The notes under the pieces: model-generated
Databases searched by the model: none
Told to the model about the DNA's origin: nothing
The model's input: only the letters and a program-made list of their open reading frames with translations
DNA from: an uncultured Clostridia bacterium
GTDB lineage: Bacteria > Bacillota > Clostridia > Christensenellales > Borkfalkiaceae
Direction of reading: 5' to 3'
Length of the DNA stretch: 64,000 nt
NCBI GenBank assembly: GCA_947631925.1
Contig: CANRNE010000003.1
Location: 1-64,000, forward strand
Shown here: positions 33,688 through 43,516 of the stretch, piece by piece
Layout: the number at the start of each line of letters is the position of its first letter
Numbering within the stretch: position 1 is the stretch's first letter
Made by a program: the position numbers and the translations under genes

Positions 33688-33728
33688 TGAAAAGAGATTG
33701 AGAGCGGGCTTTCCGCTCTCATTTCTTA
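33688..33728 (+). ncRNA. rimP leader-type hairpin
   Basis: In the 5' leader of rimP, AAGAGAT-TGAGAGCGG pairs with CCGCTCTCA-TTTCTT around a GCTTT loop and is followed by the ribosome-site region. This matches the form of the rimP leader RNA known in Firmicutes, which is thought to regulate the nusA operon. Confidence 0.6.
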
Positions 33729-33740
33729 TGTGAGGACACA

Positions 33741-34196
33741 ATGAAAGTCAAAAAGACAGAGGAGATTGTCTCCTGCCTGCAGCCCGTTGCGGAGCAACTC
33801 GGCTTGGAGCTCGTGGAGGCCGTGTGGGATATGCGCACCAACTCGCTCACCCTGTTTGTGGACCGTGCGGGCGGCGTCGACCTCAACATTCTTGAGGCGT
33901 TCCACCACGCCGTGGACGGCCCCCTCGACGAGCTGGACCCCACCTTCGGCGCGGCGTATACGCTCAACTGTTCCTCCCTCGGGCTGGACAGACCCTTCAG
34001 GACGGAGCGCGATTTTTTGCGCCGCATGGGGGAAAAGATAGAGGTGCATCTCTATGCGCCCTTCGAGGGTGCGAAGTACTATGAAGGCGTTCTCTCGGCA
34101 TTTGAGGACGGGATAATCCGTCTTCAGACCGCCAAGGGCGAGAAGGAAATTCCCTTCGACAAGACTTCGAAGGTCTGCCTTCTCATCGAAGTATAA
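33741..34196 (+). CDS. rimP: Ribosome maturation factor RimP
   Basis: 151 residues. 30S assembly factor. N-terminal domain (LGLELVEAVWD, LTLFVDRAGGVDL) and C-terminal SH3-like domain (KIEVHLYAPFEG, EIPFDKTSKVCL). The glycine-containing SSLGLDRPF motif stands for the usual SSPGLDRPL. First gene of the translation-factor operon, 24 bp before nusA. Confidence 0.94.
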   Translation: MKVKKTEEIVSCLQPVAEQLGLELVEAVWDMRTNSLTLFVDRAGGVDLNILEAFHHAVDGPLDELDPTFGAAYTLNCSSLGLDRPFRTERDFLRRMGEKIEVHLYAPFEGAKYYEGVLSAFEDGIIRLQTAKGEKEIPFDKTSKVCLLIEV

Positions 34197-34220
34197 GAAA
34201 ATCATTCAGGAGTAAATACC

Positions 34221-35300
34221 ATGGTCAATAAGGATTTCTTTGCGGCGCTTGCCGACCTCGAAGTCGAACGCGGCATCAGCCAACAGGTGTTCATCGACGC
34301 GCTTTCGGGCGCGCTCGCTTCCGCCTACAAGAAGCAGGCATACGGGGAGACGGCGAACGTCGAAGTCCGCCTTAATCCCGAAAAGAGCACGCTGCGGTTC
34401 TTCCTGCACCGCACCGTCGTCGAGGATACCGATGAGGAAATCGGGGACGGCGAAATCATGCTCGAGGACGCGCTCGAAATCAAAAAGAATGCCAAGGTGG
34501 GCGACGTGCTCACCGAGGAATTCGTGCCGAAGGACTTCTCGCGCATTGCGGCGCAAACCGCAAAGCAAGTCGTCATGCAGAAGATTCACGAGACGGAGCG
34601 GGACAACACGCTCTCCGAATTCGCCGACAAAGAGGGCGAACTCATGACGGGTCTCATCCGCAAAATCGACGGGCGCGGCGTCTATATCGAACTCGGCAAG
34701 GGGCAAATCGAGGGCATCATGCTGCCGCAAGATCAGGTGAACGGCGAGAAGTATGTCGTCGGCGACCGCATCAAGGTGTTCGTCAAGCGCGTCAAGAGCG
34801 GCGGCAGGGCGGCACAGGTGCTCGTGTCCCGTGCGGCTCCCGGCCTCGTCAAGCGCCTCTTCGAGGAGGAAGTTCCCGAAATCAAGGCGGGGACCGTCGT
34901 CATCAAGTCGGTCTCGCGCGACCCCGGTCACCGCACCAAGATGGCAATCGTCTCCCTCGACGACCGCGTGGATGCCGTCGGCGCCTGCGTCGGCAACAAG
35001 GGCGCCCGCGTCAATGCCGTCGTGGGGGAACTGTCGGGTGAGAAAATCGACATCATCCTCTGGAGTGAAAATCCCCTCGAATTCATCGCAAAGGCGCTCG
35101 CTCCCGCGACCGTCATCTCCGTCACGCAGATTTCGGACAAATCCGCCGTCGCCGTCGTTCCCGACGAGAAACTCTCGCTCGCCATCGGCAGGGACGGTCA
35201 GAACGCCCGCCTTGCCGCCCGCCTTACGGGTTGGAAAATCGACGTAAAGAGCGAGACTGCGGCCGCCAAGCTCAATCTCGACACGGGCGCGGAGGACTGA
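34221..35300 (+). CDS. nusA: Transcription termination/antitermination factor NusA
   Basis: 359 residues. N-terminal RNA-polymerase-binding domain (DFFAALADLEVERGIS), S1 domain (LMTGLIRKIDGRGVYIELGKG-type), and two KH domains (VGACVGNKGARVNAVVGEL; LSLAIGRDGQNARLAARLTGW). No acidic repeats follow, as usual in Bacillota. CAGGAG precedes the ATG. Its TGA is directly followed by the rnpM ATG. Confidence 0.97.
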   Translation: MVNKDFFAALADLEVERGISQQVFIDALSGALASAYKKQAYGETANVEVRLNPEKSTLRFFLHRTVVEDTDEEIGDGEIMLEDALEIKKNAKVGDVLTEEFVPKDFSRIAAQTAKQVVMQKIHETERDNTLSEFADKEGELMTGLIRKIDGRGVYIELGKGQIEGIMLPQDQVNGEKYVVGDRIKVFVKRVKSGGRAAQVLVSRAAPGLVKRLFEEEVPEIKAGTVVIKSVSRDPGHRTKMAIVSLDDRVDAVGACVGNKGARVNAVVGELSGEKIDIILWSENPLEFIAKALAPATVISVTQISDKSAVAVVPDEKLSLAIGRDGQNARLAARLTGWKIDVKSETAAAKLNLDTGAED

Positions 35301-35576
35301 ATGCAGGAGAAGAAAGTCCCCATGCGGACGTGTATCGCGTGCCGCACGGAAAAACCCAAGCGCGAACTGTTGCGCATCGTGCGCACCGCAGACGGCGTAT
35401 TTCTCGACCCCACGGGCAAACTTGCGGGGCGGGGTGCCTACCTCTGCGCGGACGAGGCGTGCCTCAAAAAGCTCGTGCAGAAAAAATTGCTTGCCCGTGC
35501 CTTTTCGGAGCCCGTGCCCCCCGAGGCATACAGTCGGCTCGAAGAGGATTTCCGACAGAAAGTCGCACGGCAATAG
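35301..35576 (+). CDS. rnpM: RNase P modulator RnpM (YlxR)
   Basis: 91 residues of the YlxR/DUF448 family, with MRTCIACRTEKPKREL and GRGAYLCADEACLKK. YlxR of Bacillus subtilis binds RNase P RNA and modulates its activity (established). Conserved place between nusA and ylxQ. Starts immediately after the nusA stop. Confidence 0.93.
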   Translation: MQEKKVPMRTCIACRTEKPKRELLRIVRTADGVFLDPTGKLAGRGAYLCADEACLKKLVQKKLLARAFSEPVPPEAYSRLEEDFRQKVARQ

Positions 35577-35586
35577 GGGGCTTTGC

Positions 35587-35889
35587 TTGAACGAGAAGTT
35601 GAAGAGCTATTTCGGCTTTGCGAGGCGCGCGGGCAAACTTACTCTCGGCGTCGCCGCAGTGGAGGGGGAGAGAAGGAAGGTGTACCTTCTCGTCGCCGAT
35701 ACGGACGCCTCTCCCAATACCAAACAGGAAATCGCAAAGATTCGCACGAAATTTTCCTGTCCCTTTCTCGAGACGGGCGGTCTCGGGGAATTGACAAACA
35801 AGACAGAAGTCAAACTCGTCGCGGTGCGGGAAGAGCATCTTGCCGCTGCCATCTTGGCGGAACTTTCAAACAGAAGTCCGGAGGAATGA
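35587..35889 (+). CDS. ylxQ: L7Ae-family ribosomal-type protein YlxQ
   Basis: 100 residues, L7Ae/L30e fold that binds kink-turn RNA. FARRAGKLTLGVAAVE, VYLLVADTDASPNTKQEI and LAAAILAELS are family features. TTG 35587 is selected as start because AGGGGG lies about 6 bp upstream and no ATG precedes the conserved N-terminus. Followed by infB after 9 bp. Confidence 0.88.
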   Translation: MNEKLKSYFGFARRAGKLTLGVAAVEGERRKVYLLVADTDASPNTKQEIAKIRTKFSCPFLETGGLGELTNKTEVKLVAVREEHLAAAILAELSNRSPEE

Positions 35890-35898
35890 TAGAAATCT

Positions 35899-38424
35899 AT
35901 GGCTTACGATAACATCGAAAAATTGGGCGCACTCTTAAAGGACAGCGCAACGGCAGGTCTTCGGGATACGGTTTCCTCCAACGAGAAGAAGGTCGCCGAC
36001 ATCCTCAAAAAGCTCGGGGAACTTGAAACAGCCGCCGCTTTGAAGAAAGCGGAGGCGCTTCGCCGTGCCGAGGAGGAACGGCTCGCCGCCGAGGCCAAGC
36101 GCATCGAGGAGGCGAAACAGGCGGAAGAGGAGGAGACCAGGCGCGCCGCAGAACGCGTGGCACAGGAGGAAGCGGAGAGAGCTGCCGCGGCAGAGGCCGC
36201 AAAGCAGGCGAGACAGGCCGCAGCAGAGGCTGAGGCCGCCGCACGTCCGCAAACTCCTCCGCAGGCAAGACCCACCCCGCCCGCCGCAGGTCCTCGCACG
36301 CCCCAACCTCCGCGCACATTCCGCCCCGACAATTCCCGCGTCGGCGCAAGACCCGCACCTGCGGGCAGGCCCGCTCCGGCGGGAGCAGGCGCCCGTCCCA
36401 CTTTTGTTCCGCGCACGCCCAATCAGGCACGGCCCGCGGGCGCACGTCCGTTCGTCCGTCCCACGCCGCCTCCGCCTCCCGCAACCACCCGCCGCGAACC
36501 CGCGAAGAAGTTCGAAAAGACCTTCGTGGAGAAATCCCGCGGTCCCGTCAACAAGCGCGCATTGCAGCGCCAGCAGGGCGCCGACATCGGCGACTTCGAC
36601 AAGGAGAGCGGGTACAGAAAGGCACGCTTCGGCAAGAAGGTCAGGAAGGAGACGCAGACCGTCAAAATCGACCACGCCGTCGTCACGAGCAAGGATATTC
36701 CCATCAAAGTCCTCTCCGAGAAGCTCGGAATCTCCGCTGTGGAGATTACCAAGCGCCTCTTCAAAGAGGGCATCATGAAGACCGTCAACGAATCCGTCGA
36801 TTACGACAGCGCGGCGCTCATGGCGCTCGACCTCGGAATCGACCTCGAATACAAACCCGAGAAGACCGCGGAGGAGGCGCTCATCGAACAGCACAACGAG
36901 GCCGCGGATGAGGCATCCGTGCCCCGTGCACCCGTCGTCACCGTGATGGGACACGTCGACCACGGCAAGACCTCCCTTCTCGACAAAATCAGAAGCACCA
37001 ATGTCACCGCGGGTGAAGCGGGCGGCATCACGCAGTCCATCGGCGCGTACACCGTCACCATTCCCGACGGCAGGAAGATTACCTTCATCGATACCCCCGG
37101 GCATGCGGCATTCACGGCCATGCGTGCACGCGGCGCCATGGTGACGGATATCGTCGTCCTCGTCGTCGCCGCAGATGACGGCATCATGCCGCAGACGGTG
37201 GAGGCAATCGACCATGCCAAGGCCGCAGACGTGCCCATCATCGTCGCCCTGAATAAGATGGATAAACCCAACATCTATCCCGACAGGGTGAAGCAGGAAC
37301 TCATGAATTACAACCTCGTCCCCGAGGAATGGGGCGGCGACGTCATCGTCGTTCCCGTCTCCGCCAAGACGGGGGAGGGCATCGACGAGCTCCTCGAGGA
37401 TATCTGCCTGCAGGCGGAGATGCTCGAACTCAAAGCCAATCCCGAACGCAGGGCGCGCGGCGTCGTCATCGAAGCCAAACTCGACAAGGGCAAGGGGCCC
37501 ATGGCGAGCGTCCTCGTCCAGAACGGAACACTCCGCACGGGCGACAACCTCATCTCGGGCACGACGATGGGGCGCGTGCGCGCCATGATTGACGACACGG
37601 GCAAACAGGTCAAGGAGGCAGGCCCGTCCACCGCCGTCTCCGTCCTCGGTCTCGAGGATGTCCCGGGCGCGGGCGACGCCATCTTCGCCGTCGAGGCCTC
37701 CCTCATGAAGAAGGTGCAGGAGGAGCGTAAAAACAAACAGCGCGAGGGCCTCATCTCCGACATGCACGACAAAAAGACGCTCGACGACATCTTCAAGAAC
37801 ATGTCGGACGGCACCGTCAAGACGCTCAACGTCATCATCAAGGGCGACGTGCAGGGCTCCGTCGAGGCCATCAAGGCCGCCGTCGAGAAACTCGAGAACG
37901 ACGAAGTCAAGATTCACGTCATCCGTGCCGCCGCGGGCGCCGTCACCGAGAGCGATGTCTCGCTTGCCGACAGCGCAAGTGCGCTCATCATCGGATTCAA
38001 CGTCCGTCCCGACGCAAAGGCGAAGGCGCTTGCGGAGCGCAGCCGCGTCGAAGTGCGCTCGTACCGCATCATCTATGAGCTCCTCGACGAGATGGAGGCC
38101 ATGATGAAGGGCATGCTCGCGCCCAAGTACAAGGAGACGCTCGTGGGCAAGGCGGAGGTCCGCCAGACCTTCAACGTGTCGGGCGTGGGCGTCGTTGCGG
38201 GCTGTCTCGTCGTCGAGGGACGGCTGATGCGGGGCGGAAAGCTGCGCATCTACCGCGACAACGTGATGATTGTCGAGGGCAACGCCAAGACGCTCAAACA
38301 CTATAAAGACGACGTCAAGGAAATCGCCGCGGGCCTCGAATGCGGCGTCGGAATCGAGGGCTTCAACGAGATTCGCATCGGCGACTTCATCGAATGCTAC
38401 CTCATCGAGGAGGTCAAACAGTGA
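35899..38424 (+). CDS. infB: Translation initiation factor IF-2
   Basis: 841 residues. The N-terminal 240 residues are helical, Ala/Glu-rich and then Pro/Arg/Ala-rich, a low-complexity linker. IF2_N ([19 protein letters not shown]), GTPase with [27 protein letters not shown] and SAKTGEG, then domains II-IV ([33 protein letters not shown]). It positions initiator tRNA on the 30S subunit. The stop overlaps the GTG of rbfA by 4 bp. Confidence 0.97.
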   Translation: MAYDNIEKLGALLKDSATAGLRDTVSSNEKKVADILKKLGELETAAALKKAEALRRAEEERLAAEAKRIEEAKQAEEEETRRAAERVAQEEAERAAAAEAAKQARQAAAEAEAAARPQTPPQARPTPPAAGPRTPQPPRTFRPDNSRVGARPAPAGRPAPAGAGARPTFVPRTPNQARPAGARPFVRPTPPPPPATTRREPAKKFEKTFVEKSRGPVNKRALQRQQGADIGDFDKESGYRKARFGKKVRKETQTVKIDHAVVTSKDIPIKVLSEKLGISAVEITKRLFKEGIMKTVNESVDYDSAALMALDLGIDLEYKPEKTAEEALIEQHNEAADEASVPRAPVVTVMGHVDHGKTSLLDKIRSTNVTAGEAGGITQSIGAYTVTIPDGRKITFIDTPGHAAFTAMRARGAMVTDIVVLVVAADDGIMPQTVEAIDHAKAADVPIIVALNKMDKPNIYPDRVKQELMNYNLVPEEWGGDVIVVPVSAKTGEGIDELLEDICLQAEMLELKANPERRARGVVIEAKLDKGKGPMASVLVQNGTLRTGDNLISGTTMGRVRAMIDDTGKQVKEAGPSTAVSVLGLEDVPGAGDAIFAVEASLMKKVQEERKNKQREGLISDMHDKKTLDDIFKNMSDGTVKTLNVIIKGDVQGSVEAIKAAVEKLENDEVKIHVIRAAAGAVTESDVSLADSASALIIGFNVRPDAKAKALAERSRVEVRSYRIIYELLDEMEAMMKGMLAPKYKETLVGKAEVRQTFNVSGVGVVAGCLVVEGRLMRGGKLRIYRDNVMIVEGNAKTLKHYKDDVKEIAAGLECGVGIEGFNEIRIGDFIECYLIEEVKQ

Positions 38425-38780
38425 CAAAGCGCACACAGCGGGTGGACAGCGAGCTCCGCAAGGAAATCTCCGCGATTCTCTCGGGCGCGCTCAAAAATAA
38501 GGAACCCGAGCTCAAGGGGCTCATCAGTGTGACGGAAGTGGACGTCTCCCCCGACCTCAAGACGGCAAAAGTGTATGTGAGCGTCTATTCGAAAGAGAAG
38601 GCGGAGCAGGAGAAGTCTCTTTCCATCATCGCGGAGAATGCGGGCTTCGTGCGGCGGGAACTTGCACGGGTCATGCGCACGCGCACCGTCCCCGAACTCT
38701 CCTTCAAAGCGGACGAAAGTTTTGAGTACGGCTCCAAAATGGATGAGCTGTTCTCCAAACTCCACAACGACGAAACATGA
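38421..38780 (+). CDS. rbfA: Ribosome-binding factor A
   Basis: 119 residues. Single KH-type domain for 30S maturation (RVDSELRKEISAIL, LISVTEVDVSPDLKTAKVYVSV, RRELARVMRTRTVPELSF). GTG 38421 overlaps the infB TGA (GTGA). Its end overlaps the next gene by 4 bp. Confidence 0.94.
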   Translation: MTKRTQRVDSELRKEISAILSGALKNKEPELKGLISVTEVDVSPDLKTAKVYVSVYSKEKAEQEKSLSIIAENAGFVRRELARVMRTRTVPELSFKADESFEYGSKMDELFSKLHNDET

Positions 38781-39739
38781 TACAACTCGAAGAGATTGCA
38801 ACACGGCTCAAACGGGCCCAAAGCGCGGCAATTTTTCTGCACATGCGTCCCGACGGCGACACCGTTGGGAGCGGCATGGCGCTCTGCCGCGCTCTTTCTA
38901 TGCGAAAAGTCCGCACGGAAGTGCTCTGCGAGTCCGACATTCCCGATAAATTTTCCTTCCTCCCCGGGACGAAGGAAATCAAAAAGCGCCCGACGTTCGA
39001 TGCGGAAGTCTACATCTGCGTGGACGTGAGCGGGACGGCCCGACTCGGCGCGCTCGAGCAGGTCTTTCTTGCGGGCGCCAAAAAGAAGACGACGGTAAAT
39101 ATCGACCATCATGTCTCCAACACCCGCTACGCGAAATACAATTTCGTCCTCGACAGGGCAAGCAACTGCGAAAATATCGCGGAACTCATTCGCCTGCTCG
39201 GTGTTCCCGTAAGAGGGGAGATTGCCGACTTTCTTCTCCTCGGCATGGTGACGGATTCGGGCTGTTTCTCCCATTCCGACGTGGACGGCGCCACCTTTCG
39301 TGCCGCAGCGGAGTGTTTGGACGGCGGTGCGAATCTTTCCGCGATTGCATTCGAGACGATGCGTCGCCGCTCCCGTGCGGGGGCGGAGCTCTACGCCGAG
39401 GTCATCTCCCATCTTCGCTATCTTTCGGACGGAAAGATTGTCTGTGCGCTCGTCACCCGTGAGATGCTTGCATGCCGCGGGCTCGACGACTCGGTCACCG
39501 AGGGCATGGTGGATTTCGGACTCGGCATCGACGGCGTCGAGGTGAGCGTCTGCTTGCTCGAGGTCAAAAAGACGCAGTATCGGATTTCCTTCCGCTCCGC
39601 GGGCCGCATCGACGTCAATGCCGTCGCGCGCACCTTCGGCGGGGGCGGGCACATTCTCGCCGCGGGCTGTATGCTGTTCGGCGAGCTCGAAGAAATTTAC
39701 GAAAAAATCGCTTACGCGGTGTGGCAGAACGAAGGATGA
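38777..39739 (+). CDS. nrnA: DHH-family oligoribonuclease / pAp phosphatase (NrnA)
   Basis: 320 residues. DHH motifs: HMRPDGDTVGSGMAL, VDVSGTARLG, NIDHHVSNT, LGMVTDSGCF; DHHA1 end GGGGHILAAGC. It degrades nano-RNAs and dephosphorylates pAp. It sits between rbfA and truB, the usual place in Clostridia. Overlaps both neighbours by 4 bp. Confidence 0.94.
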   Translation: MIQLEEIATRLKRAQSAAIFLHMRPDGDTVGSGMALCRALSMRKVRTEVLCESDIPDKFSFLPGTKEIKKRPTFDAEVYICVDVSGTARLGALEQVFLAGAKKKTTVNIDHHVSNTRYAKYNFVLDRASNCENIAELIRLLGVPVRGEIADFLLLGMVTDSGCFSHSDVDGATFRAAAECLDGGANLSAIAFETMRRRSRAGAELYAEVISHLRYLSDGKIVCALVTREMLACRGLDDSVTEGMVDFGLGIDGVEVSVCLLEVKKTQYRISFRSAGRIDVNAVARTFGGGGHILAAGCMLFGELEEIYEKIAYAVWQNEG

Positions 39740-40569
39740 ACGGATTTCTCAATCTCGACAAGCCGCAGGGGACTTCCTCGGCACATCTCGTGAATTTCGT
39801 CAAGCGCCTGACGGGCTGTTCCTGCGGGCACCTCGGCACTCTCGACCCCTTTGCGACGGGGGTGCTTCCCATTGCAATCGGCAACGCCACCCGCCTCTTC
39901 GAATATTTTCTCACGAAGCAAAAGACCTACCTCGCGCGCTTCCGCTTCGGCGCGACGACGGACACCCTCGACCCCGAGGGAGAGCTCGAAACGGGCGGAG
40001 AAATTCCGACCCGAAGCGCCCTTGAGGCCGCACTCGGCGCCTTTCGCGGGGAGATTGAACAAACCCCGCCCGCCTACAGCGCAAAGAGCGTGGACGGCGT
40101 GCGCAGCTACGTGCTTGCGCGAAGGGGGGAGAATGTCCGACTTGTCGCCAAAAAAGTTACGATTTACGACTTTTCTCTCATCAAACAGACGGCGGCCGAC
40201 GAGTATGAATTTTCCGTCACCTGCGGGGCGGGAACGTACATCCGCGCCCTCGCACGCGACCTTGCGGCGGCCACGGGCACCCTCGGCTACTGCACCGCGC
40301 TCCGTCGCACGGCAAGCGGATATTTCACGGAAGAAGCGTCAATTCGGCCCGAGCTCCTGACGAAGGAAAATTGGAAAAATTTCCTCATACCCACGGACAT
40401 GGTATTGCCGTTTTCTGTCATTGACTGCTCCGACGCCCGTCTCTACAACGGGATTTCCATTCCGACGGCCGCCCCCGACGGCCTCTACAAACTCTATCGC
40501 GAGGGTGCTTTCTACGGGCTCGCGCGTGCCGTGGGCGGGCGCCTCAAGGCGGAGAAAAAGTTATGCTGA
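39736..40569 (+). CDS. truB: tRNA pseudouridine(55) synthase TruB
   Basis: 277 residues. Catalytic motif GHLGTLDPFATGVLP with the nucleophilic aspartate; substrate motif AYSAKSVDGVRSYVLAR and GAGTYIRALARDL. It modifies U55 of tRNAs. The C-terminal PUA-like end is short. ATG 39736 overlaps the nrnA stop. Confidence 0.96.
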   Translation: MNGFLNLDKPQGTSSAHLVNFVKRLTGCSCGHLGTLDPFATGVLPIAIGNATRLFEYFLTKQKTYLARFRFGATTDTLDPEGELETGGEIPTRSALEAALGAFRGEIEQTPPAYSAKSVDGVRSYVLARRGENVRLVAKKVTIYDFSLIKQTAADEYEFSVTCGAGTYIRALARDLAAATGTLGYCTALRRTASGYFTEEASIRPELLTKENWKNFLIPTDMVLPFSVIDCSDARLYNGISIPTAAPDGLYKLYREGAFYGLARAVGGRLKAEKKLC

Positions 40570-41420
40570 CCTTTGCCTTCGGCGAACAATTTCAAATTCC
40601 GTGTGCGCTCCTTTTGGGCGGCTTCGACGGACTGCACATCGGGCACCTGTCCCTTCTTGCGGAGGCGAAGAAGACGGGGCTCCCCGTCGTCATTCTGACG
40701 CTGCTCGGCGGCAAGGGGAAACAGCTCTTCACGCGCGAGGAACGCCGATATGTCTTTGAAAAGGCGGGAATATTCGCCGTCTGCGAGGCGGAGCTCGACG
40801 ATGCCCTGCGCGAAATGCCCGCAGAGGCGTTCGCAGACAAAATTTTTTCGACGATTGCGGCGAAAGCGGTGTTCTGCGGGGAGGATTTTCGATTCGGGAA
40901 GGGCGCGCTCGGCACCCCGGAGCTCCTCAAACGGGATAAAACGAGCCAAATTTTTGCCCTTCCGCCCGTCAATTCCGACGGCAAAAAGGTCTCCGCGTCT
41001 CTTCTGAAGGAACTGCTCGCGAGAGGGGAGTTACGTATGGCACGTGCACTCTCTTGCGGCTATTTTTTGCAGGGCGCCGTGGAGCACGGGCGCGAAGTCG
41101 GCAGAACGTACGGCTTTCCCACGCTTAACCTCACGCCCCCGTCCGAAAAACTGCTCCCGCCCGACGGCGTCTTTGGCGGCACCTGCGAGACGCCGCAGGG
41201 GACATTTGCCTGTATTTTGCACATCGGGCCCCGCCCGACGTTCGGCATCGAGGAGAAAAAAGTCGAGGTCTACCTCGACGGATTCTCTGGAAATCTCTAT
41301 GGAGCGACGGTGCGCGTCTATCCCAAAGCGTTCTTTCGCGGGGTGGAAAAATTCCCTTCGAAAGAGGCCTTGCAAAGGCAGCTCGAGGAGGACATCAAGC
41401 GGCTTCGCAGAGGCGTTTGA
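40563..41420 (+). CDS. ribF: Bifunctional riboflavin kinase / FAD synthetase
   Basis: 285 residues. The N-terminal nucleotidyltransferase domain has GGFDGLHIGHL and SASLLKELLARGEL; the C-terminal flavokinase has GREVGRTYGFPTLNL, PPDGVFGG and GPRPTFG. Makes FMN and FAD. The N-terminal motif lacks one lysine-rich segment but is otherwise usual. Overlaps truB by 7 bp and ends the translation-factor cluster. Confidence 0.95.
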   Translation: MLTFAFGEQFQIPCALLLGGFDGLHIGHLSLLAEAKKTGLPVVILTLLGGKGKQLFTREERRYVFEKAGIFAVCEAELDDALREMPAEAFADKIFSTIAAKAVFCGEDFRFGKGALGTPELLKRDKTSQIFALPPVNSDGKKVSASLLKELLARGELRMARALSCGYFLQGAVEHGREVGRTYGFPTLNLTPPSEKLLPPDGVFGGTCETPQGTFACILHIGPRPTFGIEEKKVEVYLDGFSGNLYGATVRVYPKAFFRGVEKFPSKEALQRQLEEDIKRLRRGV

Positions 41421-41483
41421 CGGAAAACGAGGTACCCATGTCGCGGATTAAGCCGCAAAAACGCATGAAATACGGAGGACGTT

Positions 41484-42350
41484 ATGATAAAATTCGGACC
41501 GAGCGGAAATTCGGAAAGTTTCTACTTGGAGGGCTATGAGCATACGGAGGATGCGGCGCATTTTGTCAAGGCGCGCGGCCTCGACTGCTTCGAGTACTCT
41601 TTCGGGCGCGGCGTCCGCATGACGGCGGAGAAAGCTCGCTCCATCGGGGCCGCATTTTCCCGCGAGGGCGTGGAAATCTCCGTCCATGCGCCCTACTTCA
41701 TCAACTTCGCCAATCCCGACGACGAGATGGCGGAAAAGTCCTACGGCTACGTCCTCGACAGCGCCAAGATGCTCCGCCTGCTCGGTGGATGCCGCGTCGT
41801 CTTCCATCCCGCCGCGCAGGGGAAAGTTTCGCGCGGGGAAGCCGTCTCTTTAGCCATGGACAGGCTGAAAATTTTGCGGGACAAAATTTACGAAAACGGG
41901 CTTGAAGCATTGAAATTCTGCCCCGAGACGATGGGGAAGATTGCCCAAATCGGCACGATAGAGGAAGTGACCGCCTTTTGCGAGATTGACCCCGTCTTCA
42001 CCCCATGCGTCGACTTCGGCCACGTCAACGCCCGCGAGCAGGGAAGCCTGAAGACGGTGCGCGACTTTGAGGAGCGCCTCGAGTTCATGCTCTCCCGTCT
42101 CGGCTACGAGAGGATGAACAATTTCCACGTCCACTTTTCCAAGATTATGTACGGGGCGAAAGGGGAGCTCCGCCACCTCACCTTTGCGGATGACGTGTTC
42201 GGGCCCGAATTCGAACCGCTCGCCGAGGCGCTCGTCCGTCTCAAGCTGGAGCCCTACATCGTCTCGGAATCCGACGGCACGCAGGCCGAGGACGCCGTCA
42301 CAATGAAGAAGATGTACGAAGCCGCGCTTCAAGCGGCGCCCCGCGCTTGA
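41484..42350 (+). CDS. Endonuclease IV-like TIM-barrel protein
   Basis: 288 residues, of the AP endonuclease 2/xylose isomerase-like TIM-barrel family. Metal-type motifs: ISVHAPYFINFANP, VVFHPAAQ, FCPETMGK, VDFGHVNAREQG, HVHFSKI and VSESDG. These match the endonuclease IV layout, though it is more divergent than Nfo. A role in base-excision repair is likely but not certain. GGAGG precedes ATG 41484. No clear terminator separates it from pepP. Confidence 0.82.
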   Translation: MIKFGPSGNSESFYLEGYEHTEDAAHFVKARGLDCFEYSFGRGVRMTAEKARSIGAAFSREGVEISVHAPYFINFANPDDEMAEKSYGYVLDSAKMLRLLGGCRVVFHPAAQGKVSRGEAVSLAMDRLKILRDKIYENGLEALKFCPETMGKIAQIGTIEEVTAFCEIDPVFTPCVDFGHVNAREQGSLKTVRDFEERLEFMLSRLGYERMNNFHVHFSKIMYGAKGELRHLTFADDVFGPEFEPLAEALVRLKLEPYIVSESDGTQAEDAVTMKKMYEAALQAAPRA

Positions 42351-42388
42351 TTTTCGCCACAGCATCCCTCTTTTTTCGAAAAAAATCC

Positions 42389-42417
42389 TTGACTCGTGCG
42401 CGCGCATATGGTATAAT
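42389..42417 (+). promoter_or_regulatory. Promoter giving a near-leaderless pepP mRNA
   Basis: TTGACT (42389-42394), 17 bp, TATAAT (42412-42417). The predicted start of transcription is at about 42423-42425, i.e. on the ATG at 42424. Confidence 0.75.
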
Positions 42418-42423
42418 TTGGTT

Positions 42424-43479
42424 ATGATTACCGAAAAAATGCGCAAGATATATGAAGATGCGGGGGCGGAAGCTCTCCTCATCGGGTCGGAATTTCTCCG
42501 CACCTATCTCACGGGCTTTCCCGCAACGGACGGCTTTGTCGTCCTCGATGAAAAGTACTGCACGCTCGTTATCGACGCCCGCTATGTCGAAGCCGCCCGC
42601 AAGGCGCTCAAAAGCAGCCGCGTAAAGGTGGCGGAAGGGACGCTTCGCGAGGCGCTTGCCCTCCTCGGCGAACGCAAAAAAATCGGCGTTCCCTTTACCC
42701 ATCTCTCCTTTGCGGAGGGGCTGTCTCTGCGTGAGAAGGGATACGAGCTCGTCGATTGCACGCCCGCACTCCGCACCGCCATGCTCGTCAAATCTTCGGA
42801 CGAGATTGCAAAGATTGCCGCATCCTGTGAGATTGCGGAGGACGCATTCAACCTCCTTCTTCCCGAGATAAAAGAGGGGATGACGGAGACGGAAGTCGCC
42901 GCCGCGCTCGAATATCTCATGCGCTCTCTCGGCGCGTCGGGCACGTCCTTCGACACCATCTGCGCTTTCGGAGAAAACGCGAGTGTTCCGCACTATGCGA
43001 CGGGCAAGCGCAAGCTCAAGTTCGGCGACCCCGTCCTCATCGACTTCGGGTGCATCTTCAAGGGTTACTGCTCGGACATCACCCGCACTTTCCTTTTCGG
43101 CGACGACGGACAGCACGAGGAGTTCAAAAAGCTCCATGCGACCGTTCTTCTCGCGCATGAACTCGTCAAGGAGCGCGTAAAAGCGGGCATGACGGGCAAA
43201 GAGGCAGACGCCGTTGCGCGCAGCTATTTTGCCTCCAAGGGGCTGGGGGAGCAGTTCACCCATTCCCTCGGGCACGGCGTGGGCGTGCGCATTCACGAGG
43301 CGCCCCTTCTCTCGCCGAGGAGCGAGGACGTCCTCGCGGAGGGCATGGTGTTCTCGGACGAACCCGGTCTCTACGTTGCGGGAAAGTACGGCATCCGCAT
43401 CGAGGATACCGTGATGATCAAAGACGGAAGGGTACAAAGTTTCATGAGCAAGACGAGCCGCAACGCGCTCATCTTATAA
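42424..43479 (+). CDS. pepP: M24 aminopeptidase P (Xaa-Pro peptidase)
   Basis: 351 residues. An N-terminal creatinase-like domain (1-125) and a C-terminal pita-bread domain with dinuclear metal ligands in DFGCIFKGYCSDITRTF, SLGHGVGVRIHEAP, FSDEPGLY and GIRIEDTV. Cleaves N-terminal X-Pro peptides. No Shine-Dalgarno precedes ATG 42424, and a consensus -10 box ends 6 bp before it, so translation may be leaderless; an in-frame ATG at 42439 also lacks a site. efp follows, a common pair in Bacillota. Confidence 0.94.
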   Translation: MITEKMRKIYEDAGAEALLIGSEFLRTYLTGFPATDGFVVLDEKYCTLVIDARYVEAARKALKSSRVKVAEGTLREALALLGERKKIGVPFTHLSFAEGLSLREKGYELVDCTPALRTAMLVKSSDEIAKIAASCEIAEDAFNLLLPEIKEGMTETEVAAALEYLMRSLGASGTSFDTICAFGENASVPHYATGKRKLKFGDPVLIDFGCIFKGYCSDITRTFLFGDDGQHEEFKKLHATVLLAHELVKERVKAGMTGKEADAVARSYFASKGLGEQFTHSLGHGVGVRIHEAPLLSPRSEDVLAEGMVFSDEPGLYVAGKYGIRIEDTVMIKDGRVQSFMSKTSRNALIL

Positions 43480-43516
43480 GAATTTATAACGAAAACGATT
43501 TAAGGAGAACATAGTT

